Shown: positions 7,655-16,299 of the stretch, in pieces
Numbering within the stretch: the stretch's first letter is position 1
How the letters are laid out: every line of letters starts with the position of its first letter
NCBI GenBank assembly: GCA_003164815.1
Contig: PLUF01000020.1
Coordinates: 1 to 52,910, forward strand
Length of the DNA: 52,910 bases
Origin: Candidatus Gagatemarchaeum stordalenia
GTDB lineage: Archaea > Thermoproteota > Nitrososphaeria > Nitrososphaerales > Gagatemarchaeaceae
Direction: 5' to 3'
Made by a program: the position numbers and the translations under genes
Notes under the pieces: generated by a model
The model's database searches: none
What the model was told of the DNA's origin: nothing
What the model saw: only the letters and a program-made list of their open reading frames with translations

Positions 7655-8665
7655 CTATGAGACTATTATATCTTGGTCTCCGCATGTGTTGCTGCCCCAT
7701 GTGCAAGTGCCAGTGGTCCAAGCTAGGGTCACACTTTGTGAACCACTTGTTGGGAGATTCCATTGAGTTTGGCCCCCTAGATAATATGTGCCACTTGAGG
7801 AGGTTGTCCCTATGACATTGTAAAAGTTGACTCCTGCAGGAAACTGGTTGCTCGCTGTAGTCGCTTGGCCTTCGCTGACCATCATGCCGTATTGCATACC
7901 CGAGGGTCCGTTAGGTATGTCGCCGCTTGCGGAGCCTACTGTTACATAGAAGTATATGTATTGGTTCTGTGCAGTGTCTGCAGCGTAGAGTAGCCATTGG
8001 CTCGAAGTTGTGTAGGAGACATCAAAGGAAAGACCGTCGCCAGAGGTTATTCCCCACGTTCCGGTGTTGCCGCAATAGGTTGTTCCACTACAGTAACCTG
8101 AGGTTTCCCAGAACTCCACGAATACTGTCGGGTTGGACGACGAGTAGGTACTGGAGAGGCCCCAATACTCTCCAGCTTGGAGAAGGTAGATGGAGCCGCA
8201 CGATGCTACACAACTTTGGATACCGATCCAATCGGTGAAAGTATTCGAATAGTAGTAACTCGGAGAAACTGTGGGGTTAGATGGCCCAGTGGTGACCGCC
8301 TCATAGCCATAGTATCCAGTCGAGTCGGTGGTGTAGCCCCCGGTCTGACATTCTGTACCGCAGTTGGTCGTTGTCTGAGGAACTACACTACTTGGTGGAG
8401 TACATGGTGTAGAGTTGACAGTGAATGGATCCAAGGTACCCCCGCCACAATGGGACACATTTGGGCTATTCGCAAGGCTCTCCACATAGCTAGTCAGGGC
8501 GGTGGGAATGGATGTTGTGCTCGGTGCAGTGGCGGCTAATGCAGGACCAGAAGAGTTGGAAGATGAACTGGCATCAGTGCCCGTCACCGCCCCAATCTGA
8601 GCAAAACTCATCATCATTATTATCGCCAAAAAGGCGGCCCCAATCAACCTCAGTTTGCTATTCAT
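7655..8665 (-). CDS. Exported protein, peptidase G1 (eqolisin)-like
   Basis: From the Met at 8665 there is a signal peptide (LIGAAFLAIIMMMSFAQIGA), a Ser/Thr/Pro linker to about residue 70, and a roughly 250-residue beta-rich domain. The order WIGIQ, then YLLQAGEYWG, then VFVEFWE, then SGDGLSFDV, then MMVSEGQA resembles the G1 family, in which a Gln (here in LLQAG) and a Glu (here perhaps in VSEGQ) are catalytic. I assign the fold by pattern only. If correct, it would be an extracellular acid endopeptidase. A TTATTAAG element lies about 25-35 bases upstream. The longer frame to 8899 is probably not translated. Confidence 0.55.
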   Translation of the reverse strand: MNSKLRLIGAAFLAIIMMMSFAQIGAVTGTDASSSSNSSGPALAATAPSTTSIPTALTSYVESLANSPNVSHCGGGTLDPFTVNSTPCTPPSSVVPQTTTNCGTECQTGGYTTDSTGYYGYEAVTTGPSNPTVSPSYYYSNTFTDWIGIQSCVASCGSIYLLQAGEYWGLSSTYSSSNPTVFVEFWETSGYCSGTTYCGNTGTWGITSGDGLSFDVSYTTSSQWLLYAADTAQNQYIYFYVTVGSASGDIPNGPSGMQYGMMVSEGQATTASNQFPAGVNFYNVIGTTSSSGTYYLGGQTQWNLPTSGSQSVTLAWTTGTCTWGSNTCGDQDIIVS

Positions 8666-8895
8666 GTCCGTTAGTTCATCACGATAGTACTTAATAAGAG
8701 AGGATACAAAGTAATACCTATGGCTTGAGCTAAGACACACGGTCGTACATCTTGGACATTGATCGTTACGGAATCCATAAGTAGTGTGGGCCAACAATGT
8801 GTCAGTCGGTTGGAAAGAGTACGCATCCTTTGAAGACAACTCATCTTCTTGAGAAGATCCTGGCAATGATGAGTGATGCGCCCAGTAGGGATCTA

Positions 8896-9220
8896 TCATA
8901 GCCGATAACCTCCTCCTTGGAAGGAGGAGACTTCACGAGCTTCCGCGCTCTCGTTTGGAGACCTTTGGATTTCGGAGATTGCCAACAGGGCCATGCCGCG
9001 TGAAAAAGTGAGAATCCGCTTTAATCCGGGATATGTGGTCGAGGGGATGGCCAGATCGTCGTGCTCGCCGTTTCTCATGCCGAGAACCGCGACCTGGTAG
9101 AACCAGTTTCCGCGACGGCGCGGCAAAAGACTGCTTGGAATCGGTCCCAGCGCACTGGGGTTGAAGGCGCGAGAGTGACTGGCTCGAGAATACTTGTCTC
9201 TCGGTTGCTCTCAAGATGGC
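8896..9220 (-). mobile_element. Possible IS200/IS605 (TnpB) 3' remnant
   Basis: On the minus strand short protein-like pieces resemble the low-complexity tail after TnpB (EPVTLAPSTPVRWDRF; further on EAREVSSFQGGGY). They end in a strong hairpin, CCTCCTT-CC-AAGGAGG (about 8909-8926), as in right ends and guide-RNA tails of this transposon group. No catalytic domain is left. The 636-base gap between the flanking genes (8666-9301) holds nothing else I can name. Confidence 0.3.
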
Positions 9221-9301
9221 ACAAGTAGATAGTTCAGAAAGAGGAGCTACAGGTCGATGGAATACAATCAGGCTAGTTGCTGGAGCCCCGATTATCTCGG
9301 T

Positions 9302-10276
9302 CTAGCTAAGTGCTACGTACGCGACGTTCATGCCAGGACCCACACTCACGGCGACGTCATGGAACGCGAGCAGGAAGCACCCTTGAGGCATGGTCCCGGG
9401 AACAAAGTCGGGTGAGTTCACCTGGGATGCGGTGTAGCCAACGGCCATCGGCATGCCACCGCAGAATCCGTACGTTCCGTAATCGTAGAACCCCGTCGAG
9501 TTGCCGAGGGCGGTCACAGAATAGACGACTACAATGTAATCGGTTGTCGACGTTGGTCGGATTGAGCTGGGAGAGGCGCTGAACGCGAACGAATTTGAGA
9601 GGGTACTACTGCGGCAACCATTCGCGTTCGCATTGTTCACGCAAGTCGCATTCAGTATGGAGAAACCAAACGGGAAGATGCCATTGCTGAAGAGCCCGCT
9701 CTGATACTGACCCGAATTCCCCTGCCACTCAGATTGATAGGTGATACAGATATACCCAGTCGTCCCGGGCTGCATGAGCAGTACCGGTGTTTCGACGCCA
9801 CCCAGTGACACCTGCATGGTGCAAGGCGATGGAATGGGTGGTGTGTTGTTCAGATTCGAATCGAGCGCCTGAACCTGTGTGTACTCCACCATCGAGACTG
9901 AGGCTAGGGCGACCAGAGCTACGATCAGGAACACGAGAACGGGAGTAGGGTGCCGAGTGCGAATAGAGAAGTGCTGAGACACCACCTCCTGTCTCTTGAC
10001 CTCGCTCTTGCTGGCTTCGACGATGCGAAGCGCTTCTCTTCCCTCGTCCGTCAGTGCATAGTTGCCTTCGGCGTTGAGGCCGACCAGGTCCTTCAACCTA
10101 CCAAGGTGAAAGGTGAGCAGACCGTTGCTCTCCATACCGGCAGCCCGCTTCAGCTCGGAATAGGCGAGAGGTTTGCTGGCGAGTTCCTGCAGTATCCGAA
10201 TCCTTGTGGGATGCCCTAGGGCCTCGAACACTTCCGCCTTCGTTGAGGTAAACGAATCGCCATTATTCTCGGTCAT
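9302..10276 (-). CDS. Membrane-tethered winged-helix regulator with extracellular sensor domain
   Basis: Residues about 12-90 form an ArsR-like winged helix (EALGHPTRIRILQELASKP, then FHLGRLKDLVGL and an ALTDEGREAL wing). A basic linker and one transmembrane helix (about 107-127, PVLVFLIVALVALASVSMVE) follow, then a roughly 195-residue outer domain homologous to the exported protein at 2575-3285. The N-terminus would be inside and the outer domain outside: a one-component transmembrane transcription factor. GTG at 10279 and ATG at 10276 are both possible starts. A GATTATAT element lies about 30-40 bases upstream. The ligand and target genes are unknown; the neighbouring exported-protein genes are natural candidates. 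Confidence 0.82.
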   Translation of the reverse strand: MTENNGDSFTSTKAEVFEALGHPTRIRILQELASKPLAYSELKRAAGMESNGLLTFHLGRLKDLVGLNAEGNYALTDEGREALRIVEASKSEVKRQEVVSQHFSIRTRHPTPVLVFLIVALVALASVSMVEYTQVQALDSNLNNTPPIPSPCTMQVSLGGVETPVLLMQPGTTGYICITYQSEWQGNSGQYQSGLFSNGIFPFGFSILNATCVNNANANGCRSSTLSNSFAFSASPSSIRPTSTTDYIVVVYSVTALGNSTGFYDYGTYGFCGGMPMAVGYTASQVNSPDFVPGTMPQGCFLLAFHDVAVSVGPGMNVAYVALS

Positions 10277-10629
10277 CACAGTTCACGCTGGAGGAGATGT
10301 TTCAGTCCCGATATAATCCCTCGGTCGTTGTCCAGTCGCTGTGTGATGTTCTGGTCTCTGATTCAACAGGACAAGAGTCGTTGTCCTAGGGTGAAGGAGG
10401 GTTCATTATGCTTCCAACGAGGATGGGTTTCCGCTTGAACGGTTTGCAGTGTCCGCCGTCCAGTGTCTTCCCCGTCCTGCGTTAAATGTCCCGCCACTAT
10501 GTCCTCCGGCATTGTGTCGTGCCGAGGTAAGATGGCCGATAAGCTTTGGTCGAAGAGTCAGAACAGTTCTTTCCGATCTGGGAGGGCCCGGTTCCAGCAC
10601 TGTGCTTCTCTGCCGGGCAGGGAGGGTCT

Positions 10630-10836
10630 GTGCCGGAGGAGGAGGAACGGACCGTCCTCAAGGATGAGTTCGAGCGTTTGAGGGATGCCGGTTGCACCCC
10701 GAGGTCCACCTTCTTCGCGACAGGCGAACCGGACGGCCCGTTCTTCGGCGACGATGAGGTCTCTGAGCTCCGAGCCTCCGCGAGGACCCCGAAAATCATG
10801 CAAAAAAAGAAGAGAGGCGGATATGCCGCACGTTAA
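10630..10836 (+). CDS. Small acidic/basic hypothetical protein or gene remnant
   Basis: From the GTG at 10630 a frame of 68 codons has strong G/C at third positions, typical of coding sequence here. It starts with an acidic run (PEEEERTVLKDEFERLRDAG) and ends in a basic tail (KKKRGGYAAR). A purine-rich GGGAGGG element precedes the GTG. It stops about 30 bases before the dead integrase. It may be a real small gene of an older element or a piece of a larger one. No family recognised. Confidence 0.35.
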   Translation: MPEEEERTVLKDEFERLRDAGCTPRSTFFATGEPDGPFFGDDEVSELRASARTPKIMQKKKRGGYAAR

Positions 10837-10867
10837 AGCCGCGGGAGACGTCTAGGGGATTCCGAGT

Positions 10868-11449
10868 GACGCTCGATTGGGGAAGGAAGAGTTCATCCAA
10901 GCGATGTGCAGGAAGAGCCACTCCGTCCACAGCAGGAGGTTTTACGAGGTCGCTCTGCGAAGTTCGGGTGGTTCTCCGACGAGAAAAAGATTGCCGAAGT
11001 CAACGACCAGAACATGTAGGTTGTCCTGAACAGGTTCGTCGAATGGGATGACGCTAGAGATATAAGGTCGATTACGATAATCGATTACTTCAGCGGGATC
11101 AAGCGACTCTTCCTCTATCAGGACATCGAGACAGACGAGAGCAGGTACAGGAACAAGGTGAGCATCCCTCGGAGTGACGAAAATTGACGAACAGCGCCTC
11201 ACCCTTGGGACCATCAGGAACTTCCCCTACTTCGGGCTTCCCAACCCGAAGATGCTCGCGCTAATTCCGCGTTGGTTTACTCCGGGATGCGGCTTGCAGA
11301 GACGCTCAATCTCAGAATCCCGGACCTTGACTTAAGCTTCCCCGGCACGCGTGCACATCAAGGCGGAATATTCTAAGATTAGGCACAACCACGTCGTCTT
11401 CATGTAGGACGAGGCGAAGGAGGCGATCAAGGACCGCTTGGAAGGCTGA
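10868..11449 (+). pseudogene. Decayed tyrosine recombinase (integrase)
   Basis: The sequence reads as an integrase only if frames are switched. First comes a SAM-like N-terminal part (EEFIQAMCRKSHSVHSRRFY). After a frameshift there is KFGWFSDEKKIAEVNDQNM, a TAG, then IIDYFSGIKRLFLYQDIE. After another shift comes the catalytic-domain signature LVYSGMRLAETLNLRIPDLD, which holds the first catalytic Arg, then VHIKAEYSKIRHNHVVFM with a final stop inside. At least three frameshifts and three stops are present, and the HxxR/Tyr end is missing. It differs from the intact integrase at 19658-21004, so it records an earlier integration. Confidence 0.75.
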
Positions 11450-11640
11450 CGCGAGCGAATCTCTTTAGCCTCCTGAGGTCGACAGTGACTCGTCGTTTCT
11501 CTCTGCATGATCTATCTTCATCAATCTCGCATACAGGCCTCAACGAGGGATACCCAGCAGGGCACCTATTGAGAGGGGAGTTCGGAGAGTGGCTCAAGGG
11601 TTGAGGTAGGGCAAAGGCGACTGGAAAGACATCCGCGAGA

Positions 11641-11934
11641 TTGTGCAAAGAACAAGAGTGGCAGAATCAGCTTCCCAAGTATCTGAGCGATCGATTCGGC
11701 GTAGCTTCCGAGGAGTGCGGAAAAAGAAGCAACCTCACAGTTCACCGCCGGATACTGCGGCGCGATGAAGGGAAGAACGACGCCGGGAACTTGGAAATCT
11801 TGTGCGTTAGCTGTCACAGAAGAAGGGAAGGAATAGATAGACCGAAGCGAGCCGTGGCACTAGCGGCATCTAGGCCAGAGCTTTGGAGAGCAGACAGACG
11901 GACCCGAAGAGCGGTCCGGAACCGGAGAAACTGA
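11641..11934 (+). pseudogene. Remnant of an HNH endonuclease
   Basis: The frame contains the second half of an HNH motif: CGKRSNLTVHRRILRRDEGK, then NLEILCVSCHRRRE. The usual first CxxC is reduced to one cysteine (EECGK) and the canonical HH is HR, so the metal site is damaged. The upstream sequence has no start that fits the family. It lies about 190 bases after the dead integrase, in a stretch (10280-11950) that seems to be one decaying older insertion. Confidence 0.5.
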
Positions 11935-11952
11935 AAAGTTGTCGCGCCAGCT

Positions 11953-12192
11953 TTATGCCGGTTCGACCTCGGCATCTTTCATCAGTTTCGTTCTGATGTC
12001 GACAATGCTCAGGGCCTCAATGTAGTTTGTGGCCGTAACATCGGCTTCAGAGACTCTCTGCAATGCCATCTCAGCTCCTAGGATTTTTTCGACAACCTCG
12101 ATAGCTAATGCCACGTGCTTGTCAATCATGTATCGAAGTTCCTTGAGCAGTAGTTGTTCTCCCTTCTTTGAGACGACGACATCCGTGACCAT
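11953..12192 (-). CDS. Small helical hypothetical protein
   Basis: A 79-residue protein that should be almost wholly alpha-helical (KKGEQLLLKELRYMIDKHVA, EVVEKILGAEMALQRV), acidic at the C-terminus, without signal or membrane segment. It lies 137 bases downstream of, and in the same direction as, the two-repeat exported protein, and could be its last operon member. Its composition is coding-like. The function is unknown. Confidence 0.5.
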   Translation of the reverse strand: MVTDVVVSKKGEQLLLKELRYMIDKHVALAIEVVEKILGAEMALQRVSEADVTATNYIEALSIVDIRTKLMKDAEVEPA

Positions 12193-12329
12193 CGAAGCCT
12201 GCCTGTCTGGTGTCTGCTGAGCATGGTGCGACCGCGCGCCACAAGGTGGTCGGAGAATCAGGCCGTATGACTCGAAGGATGGAATCTCCGGAGAATAATT
12301 GGAGATCCTTATCTTCGGGCATCACCTCC

Positions 12330-13235
12330 TCAGGACTGCGCAATAATTTCCACCCCCCCTTCCAGGCTCGAACCATTGTTGAACGTGATGAAAAAGTTCA
12401 CTTGATAAGTCTCGCCTGCCTTCACGCCGGGGACGGTAATCGAGCCGGCGGCATCTTCCCCGGGAAGGAGAGGGGCCGTCTGACTCACCTGCTCGCCCTG
12501 ATGCGTAAGTGTGAGTCCGCTGATGTCGGCGATTGTCGTTTCCGTATTATTGACGTCTGACCCGCCGGTCGATGCTGGCAGAATTAGGCTAGTGAATGTC
12601 ACACTGGTGATGCTCAGCGTGTTGACTGTGTCGCCGTAATCCAAGAGGCTGTCGAGAATCACCACCGTAAGCATGCCGTTCCCGGTCCGATCCGGGACGA
12701 TAAGATTCCCACTTCTAGAAAATGCTAGAACAGCATTTGTCCCGGCGACCATGGCGACTGCTCTGATCGAGATGTTATCTAGTAAGACCCGTCCGTCAGC
12801 CATAGTGACTCCGACGGCCACCGAATAGTTGCGACCCACCAGTCCACCCGAGCTGAACACGCCCATACCGCTGGCGATTTGGCCCAGCGGCAGCGGACTC
12901 GCTTGGCTCACGGTTGTCCCATTGTAAGTGAAAGCCATGTTGTCAATAGGACCTGAGACAAGTGGGCTGATGCCTACCAAGGTTATCGCAACACTCGAAG
13001 AGTCGACTAACTCCCTAACCTGGAGGCTTATCAGACCAGCGCCCGTTGTGATGTTTACAAAGATGCTACCCTGCAAGCCCGGTAGGAGGGAGTAGGGCGT
13101 GGTCCCCTGCGAGGACGCGAGAGAACTCTTTGTTGTACTTGCAGGGAAGAAAGTAACTCCGGCGAGGACAATCATCACAGCGCAGGCGAGCGCTACCGCG
13201 GTATACGTCAGCATTGTCTTCGTTTGGAACGCCAT
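12330..13235 (-). CDS. Membrane-anchored exported protein with two Ig-like repeats
   Basis: One N-terminal membrane helix (LTYTAVALACAVMIVLAGVT) is followed by two related domains. Repeat 1 (about residues 80-160) and repeat 2 (about 195-300) share the order IT.V.F..., a ...NGTTVSQASPL or ...GEQVSQTAPL block, a G...GS/GV turn, then Y.V...TM.DG or YQVNFFITFNNGSS. This is the typical pattern of a duplicated archaeal adhesin or pilin-like beta-sandwich. No C-terminal anchor is present. It is divergent from the membrane-bound winged-helix gene at 13349, with about 110 bases between them. The role is unknown; a surface structure is likely. Confidence 0.7.
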   Translation of the reverse strand: MAFQTKTMLTYTAVALACAVMIVLAGVTFFPASTTKSSLASSQGTTPYSLLPGLQGSIFVNITTGAGLISLQVRELVDSSSVAITLVGISPLVSGPIDNMAFTYNGTTVSQASPLPLGQIASGMGVFSSGGLVGRNYSVAVGVTMADGRVLLDNISIRAVAMVAGTNAVLAFSRSGNLIVPDRTGNGMLTVVILDSLLDYGDTVNTLSITSVTFTSLILPASTGGSDVNNTETTIADISGLTLTHQGEQVSQTAPLLPGEDAAGSITVPGVKAGETYQVNFFITFNNGSSLEGGVEIIAQS

Positions 13236-13348
13236 GGTAGGTGCTTTGCCGACCAGGGTAGATACGTCTACTTCGTAGAAAACTCGGATGTGATTTTCAA
13301 CAGCGTTGATTTATAATCAAGGGCCCGATAAAACGCGGAATGACATAG

Positions 13349-13768
13349 TTGGAACGCAGGGGAGAACTCAATGGTACAACCTTGAGGGTGTATCGGTACG
13401 TTGTCAAAGCCCGGGCGCCGGTCCGCGTGACGGATGTCCAAGCTAGACTTCGACTGAGTTCCCCTTCCTTGGCCCACTACCACCTCAGAAAGCTGATTGA
13501 CCTCGGACTAGTCCGCGAGGAAGGGTTAGGATACGTCGCTGACAAAGTCGCGATAGAGAACTTCTTTCTCTTCAGGGGGAGAATAGTACCATTCCAAGCA
13601 GCTTATGCCTCGTTCTTCTGCGTGACTATGGCTGCGATGCTACTCATCTTGGCAATGAGTATCACGGCGACGATAACGTCGTTCGAATTCATCGCGCTGG
13701 CTGCGAACGCTTCCGCGGTGTCGGTGTCGGTCTACGAGCTCCGGAGAGCGCTTAGGACGGTCCTCTAG
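13349..13768 (+). CDS. Winged-helix regulator with two transmembrane helices
   Basis: Residues about 8-70 fit a winged helix (LRVYRYVVKARAPVRVTDVQ, then SLAHYHLRKLIDLGLVREE with a short GLGYVAD wing). Residues about 83-128 form two hydrophobic helices, and a short basic tail ends the protein. The regulator would sit at the membrane with its DNA-binding domain in the cytoplasm. The start is TTG at 13349. It is transcribed away from the two-repeat exported protein and may control that gene from the shared intergenic region; this is inference. It is the second tethered winged-helix protein in the island. Confidence 0.7.
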   Translation: MERRGELNGTTLRVYRYVVKARAPVRVTDVQARLRLSSPSLAHYHLRKLIDLGLVREEGLGYVADKVAIENFFLFRGRIVPFQAAYASFFCVTMAAMLLILAMSITATITSFEFIALAANASAVSVSVYELRRALRTVL

Positions 13769-13878
13769 TGGCGCGGACAAAAACCGCGGTCTTCCGGCCC
13801 TTGAGTATGCTGAGGTAGACTACTCCGGAGACGATTCAAGACATGATCGTGTCGTGGTTACCAAACCCATACACACTA

Positions 13879-15528
13879 CTAGAGGTCCCAAGTCCACCCG
13901 CCGTCTCCCCAGTAACTTGCACTCACGGCGTCGGTGGCAGGAAATTGAGTGGCGGAGGATGTGGAAAGGTCATCCGCGTAAATCACGCATCTGGCGCTGT
14001 TACTAGTCGCACATGATCCGGAGTAATAGGTGCCCGCTGAGACTCCGTTGTACCCAGGAGCAGCATAGATTGAAGCGAAATCCAGGTTGACAGCATCTGT
14101 AGGCGTAAGTCCCGAGTTTATACAGATGCTCGTGGACGTTGCGCATCCCGAAGAGGTACCACTGTAAGACTGCCATGCTGAAGGTGTACCACCAAAGAAG
14201 GCGACACCATTAAGAACCTCCAACACTTCTATCCCAATGGTTCCGGCCGAGCCAGTTGTGCTTACAGTGAAAGTGTCAGAACTGCCTCCCAGCAACGTTC
14301 CGTATCCATACGACAATCCGACCGCCTCGCCATTTATCGTTGACCAACTGGCGACCATCGTCTCACAAATAATATAACCGCTGCAGCTACCATCGATAAT
14401 GGTATCTCCGGCAGTGATTGTGCCAGACGGTAGTTGGTAGGCCAGGATAACCAATGCACCAGTCGCGAAAGTCCCAGTGACCGAACATGAAGTTGCCGCC
14501 GTACAATACATGCCATAGGTTGCACAGCCTGAAGGCTGGCAGCTATTGCCCGCTGTTGAGATGCTGTAAATGGTCGGCAAGTTGTTCTCGGTATATGTTA
14601 GGGTTGATCCGGAAGACGATTGACTCGCAATTGTGAAGTCAACGGCCTCATTTATTGCATCTGTAGTCGTGTAACTCACCGAGCCAGAACCCGCAGTGTC
14701 AGTCAGACCCACCGCGGTTCCACCATTGAAGACTGCAATGGGATTAGAACCTGATTGATGCGGATCACCTGCTATGTTGAACAAGGTTTGCTCCCATACC
14801 TGGTACATCAGAATGTAGTCTGACACAGAGTACTTGTAACAACTGGAGTTGTAGCACACTTGGACCCAATCGGCGGTGGAAGAGGAGTACCCCTGTAAGG
14901 AGATTCCACTCAGGCTACCGGGCGAAACGTCGTAGCTGCTACTAAGAGCGCTGGATGTCTGTGTGTCGACACACCCCTGCCCTGAGACATACGTGAACGG
15001 GGTGAAACAACTGCTGTCTGCGAGATAAAACTGTTCGATCTCGAGCTTGGCTGTACCGGCATTGTAAAAGTAGATGAATTGTTCAGAACATGCGTAGGCG
15101 TTACAGTTGCTGCCGCCCGTCGCGGGTAAAGCAGTTAGCACCAGTGCGTAGTCATTCGATGTTGTGGTCGTCGCTGTCCATGTTGCCTCATACTGGTAAC
15201 CTGTCTCACTAGTGATCGCTCCAGTGAATGTGCTTTGCGCCGAACTGGCAATCGCGACCTCATCAGCGCAGCCGCTTGGATTTGTGCAGTTTCCCTCCAC
15301 TGTCAGGGGTTTTGTCCCTGTCTTGTTTCCAGACCCACCTGCAGAGATGGGAGAAACGACGGATTCGGATGAAGGATGCGCGCTAATGTGTGCAAGAGGG
15401 CCCGCGGGCAACCCTTCAGCCGGGGTCGAACTCGTTGAACTAGTACTCGCGTCTGCGACAGCAACCACTCCGCTCCCAATCAGAAGCGAAATCACCACAA
15501 ATGCTGAAACAGCCAATACGGACTTCAT
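13879..15528 (-). CDS. Large secreted Ser/Thr/Gly-rich protein
   Basis: A clear signal peptide (SVLAVSAFVVISLLIGSGVV, cleavage near VADAS) leads into a linker of STSSTSST type. About 470 residues follow that are rich in Ser, Thr, Gly and Tyr with many cysteines. The first half (YQYEATWTATTTTSNDYALV, EQFIYFYNAG) looks like a beta-sandwich. The second half (TAGDTIIDGSCSGY, GLSYGYGTLLGGSSDTF, TIGIEVLEV) has the spacing of another beta domain. There is no C-terminal anchor. Its style matches the G1-like protein at 7655-8665 (signal, S/T linker, Cys-rich beta domain), but the sequences are not clearly homologous. The function is unknown. Confidence 0.75.
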   Translation of the reverse strand: MKSVLAVSAFVVISLLIGSGVVAVADASTSSTSSTPAEGLPAGPLAHISAHPSSESVVSPISAGGSGNKTGTKPLTVEGNCTNPSGCADEVAIASSAQSTFTGAITSETGYQYEATWTATTTTSNDYALVLTALPATGGSNCNAYACSEQFIYFYNAGTAKLEIEQFYLADSSCFTPFTYVSGQGCVDTQTSSALSSSYDVSPGSLSGISLQGYSSSTADWVQVCYNSSCYKYSVSDYILMYQVWEQTLFNIAGDPHQSGSNPIAVFNGGTAVGLTDTAGSGSVSYTTTDAINEAVDFTIASQSSSGSTLTYTENNLPTIYSISTAGNSCQPSGCATYGMYCTAATSCSVTGTFATGALVILAYQLPSGTITAGDTIIDGSCSGYIICETMVASWSTINGEAVGLSYGYGTLLGGSSDTFTVSTTGSAGTIGIEVLEVLNGVAFFGGTPSAWQSYSGTSSGCATSTSICINSGLTPTDAVNLDFASIYAAPGYNGVSAGTYYSGSCATSNSARCVIYADDLSTSSATQFPATDAVSASYWGDGGWTWDL

Positions 15529-15556
15529 TCGTTTCGTGTCTTAGAACGATGGATTG

Positions 15557-15568
15557 CTATATCATATT
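15557..15568 (-). promoter_or_regulatory. TATA element of the large secreted protein
   Basis: TATGATATAG on the minus strand lies about 30-40 bases before the ATG at 15528. That is the expected distance for a short-leader or leaderless transcript. Confidence 0.4.
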
Positions 15569-15762
15569 GACGTTTACAATGTAAGACAAGTGTCTGAGCT
15601 GCAGGTATCGATTGTAGAGGATTTGAAGTCATTTCCATTCTACGCATCTTCCTGACAAGATCTTCCAAACTAATCAGTAGCAGCGCATTAGCAGTTGTCG
15701 ATGAAATGTTCATTTGGAACAAGTCTAAATAGCAAGTTCATGAAGTATTCATCCGTTCTTTC

Positions 15763-16299
15763 GTGCAAGAACCAACGAAAACCCGCACCAAGACATTCCG
15801 CTTTGATATCTCGCTGGTTGAGGCATTGGGAAGGGGCGCCAAACGCGCACAGCTGACAGAGAATACCTTTGTGAGCGAAATGCTGAAAGACCGTCTCATG
15901 ATTGATCCACTGTTTCCAGCGTTTGAAGAGATCAGGCTAAGCAGTAACACGTTTCGGACTATCTTAAGTGCCACCAACGCAGACGAATTGGAGGCAGTCG
16001 CTTCGGAAATAGGCCAGAACAACGCGCAACTAGTCCATGAGCTCTACGAGAGCAACGACCGTATCTTAACCTCTCAAGAATTCATAACGGAGGTGCTCGC
16101 AAGACATTCGAATTGGTTCCACATTGAGGGCAGCTATGGATCGATTCATCACTCCATGACACTGCGCCATACCTTCGGTTTGAGATGGTCGGTCTTTGTC
16201 AAATCGTATGTTCTTAGTGCGCATAGCATTTTCTCGAAGGAGAAGGTTGAAATTGTGATAGCGGATCAGTTTGTTCGAATCGAGTGGACTCCAATGTGA
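15763..16299 (+). CDS. Ribbon-helix-helix protein with conserved C-terminal domain (copy B)
   Basis: From GTG 15763, residues 8-50 fit a ribbon-helix-helix (TRTKTFRFDISLVEALGRGA plus two helices). The remainder is the same second domain as in the gene at 3737-4273: IHHSMTLRHTFGLRWSVFVK aligns with YHDQRQILLFSHEYGLNWSS, and both proteins are 178 residues long. A TCTAAATA element lies about 35 bases before the start. It is the gene closest to, and upstream of, the iteron/palindrome locus at 17266-18113, so its product is a natural candidate to bind those sites (inference). The conserved Trp/Phe-rich block suggests a defined fold, but no family name can be given. Confidence 0.68.
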   Translation: MQEPTKTRTKTFRFDISLVEALGRGAKRAQLTENTFVSEMLKDRLMIDPLFPAFEEIRLSSNTFRTILSATNADELEAVASEIGQNNAQLVHELYESNDRILTSQEFITEVLARHSNWFHIEGSYGSIHHSMTLRHTFGLRWSVFVKSYVLSAHSIFSKEKVEIVIADQFVRIEWTPM

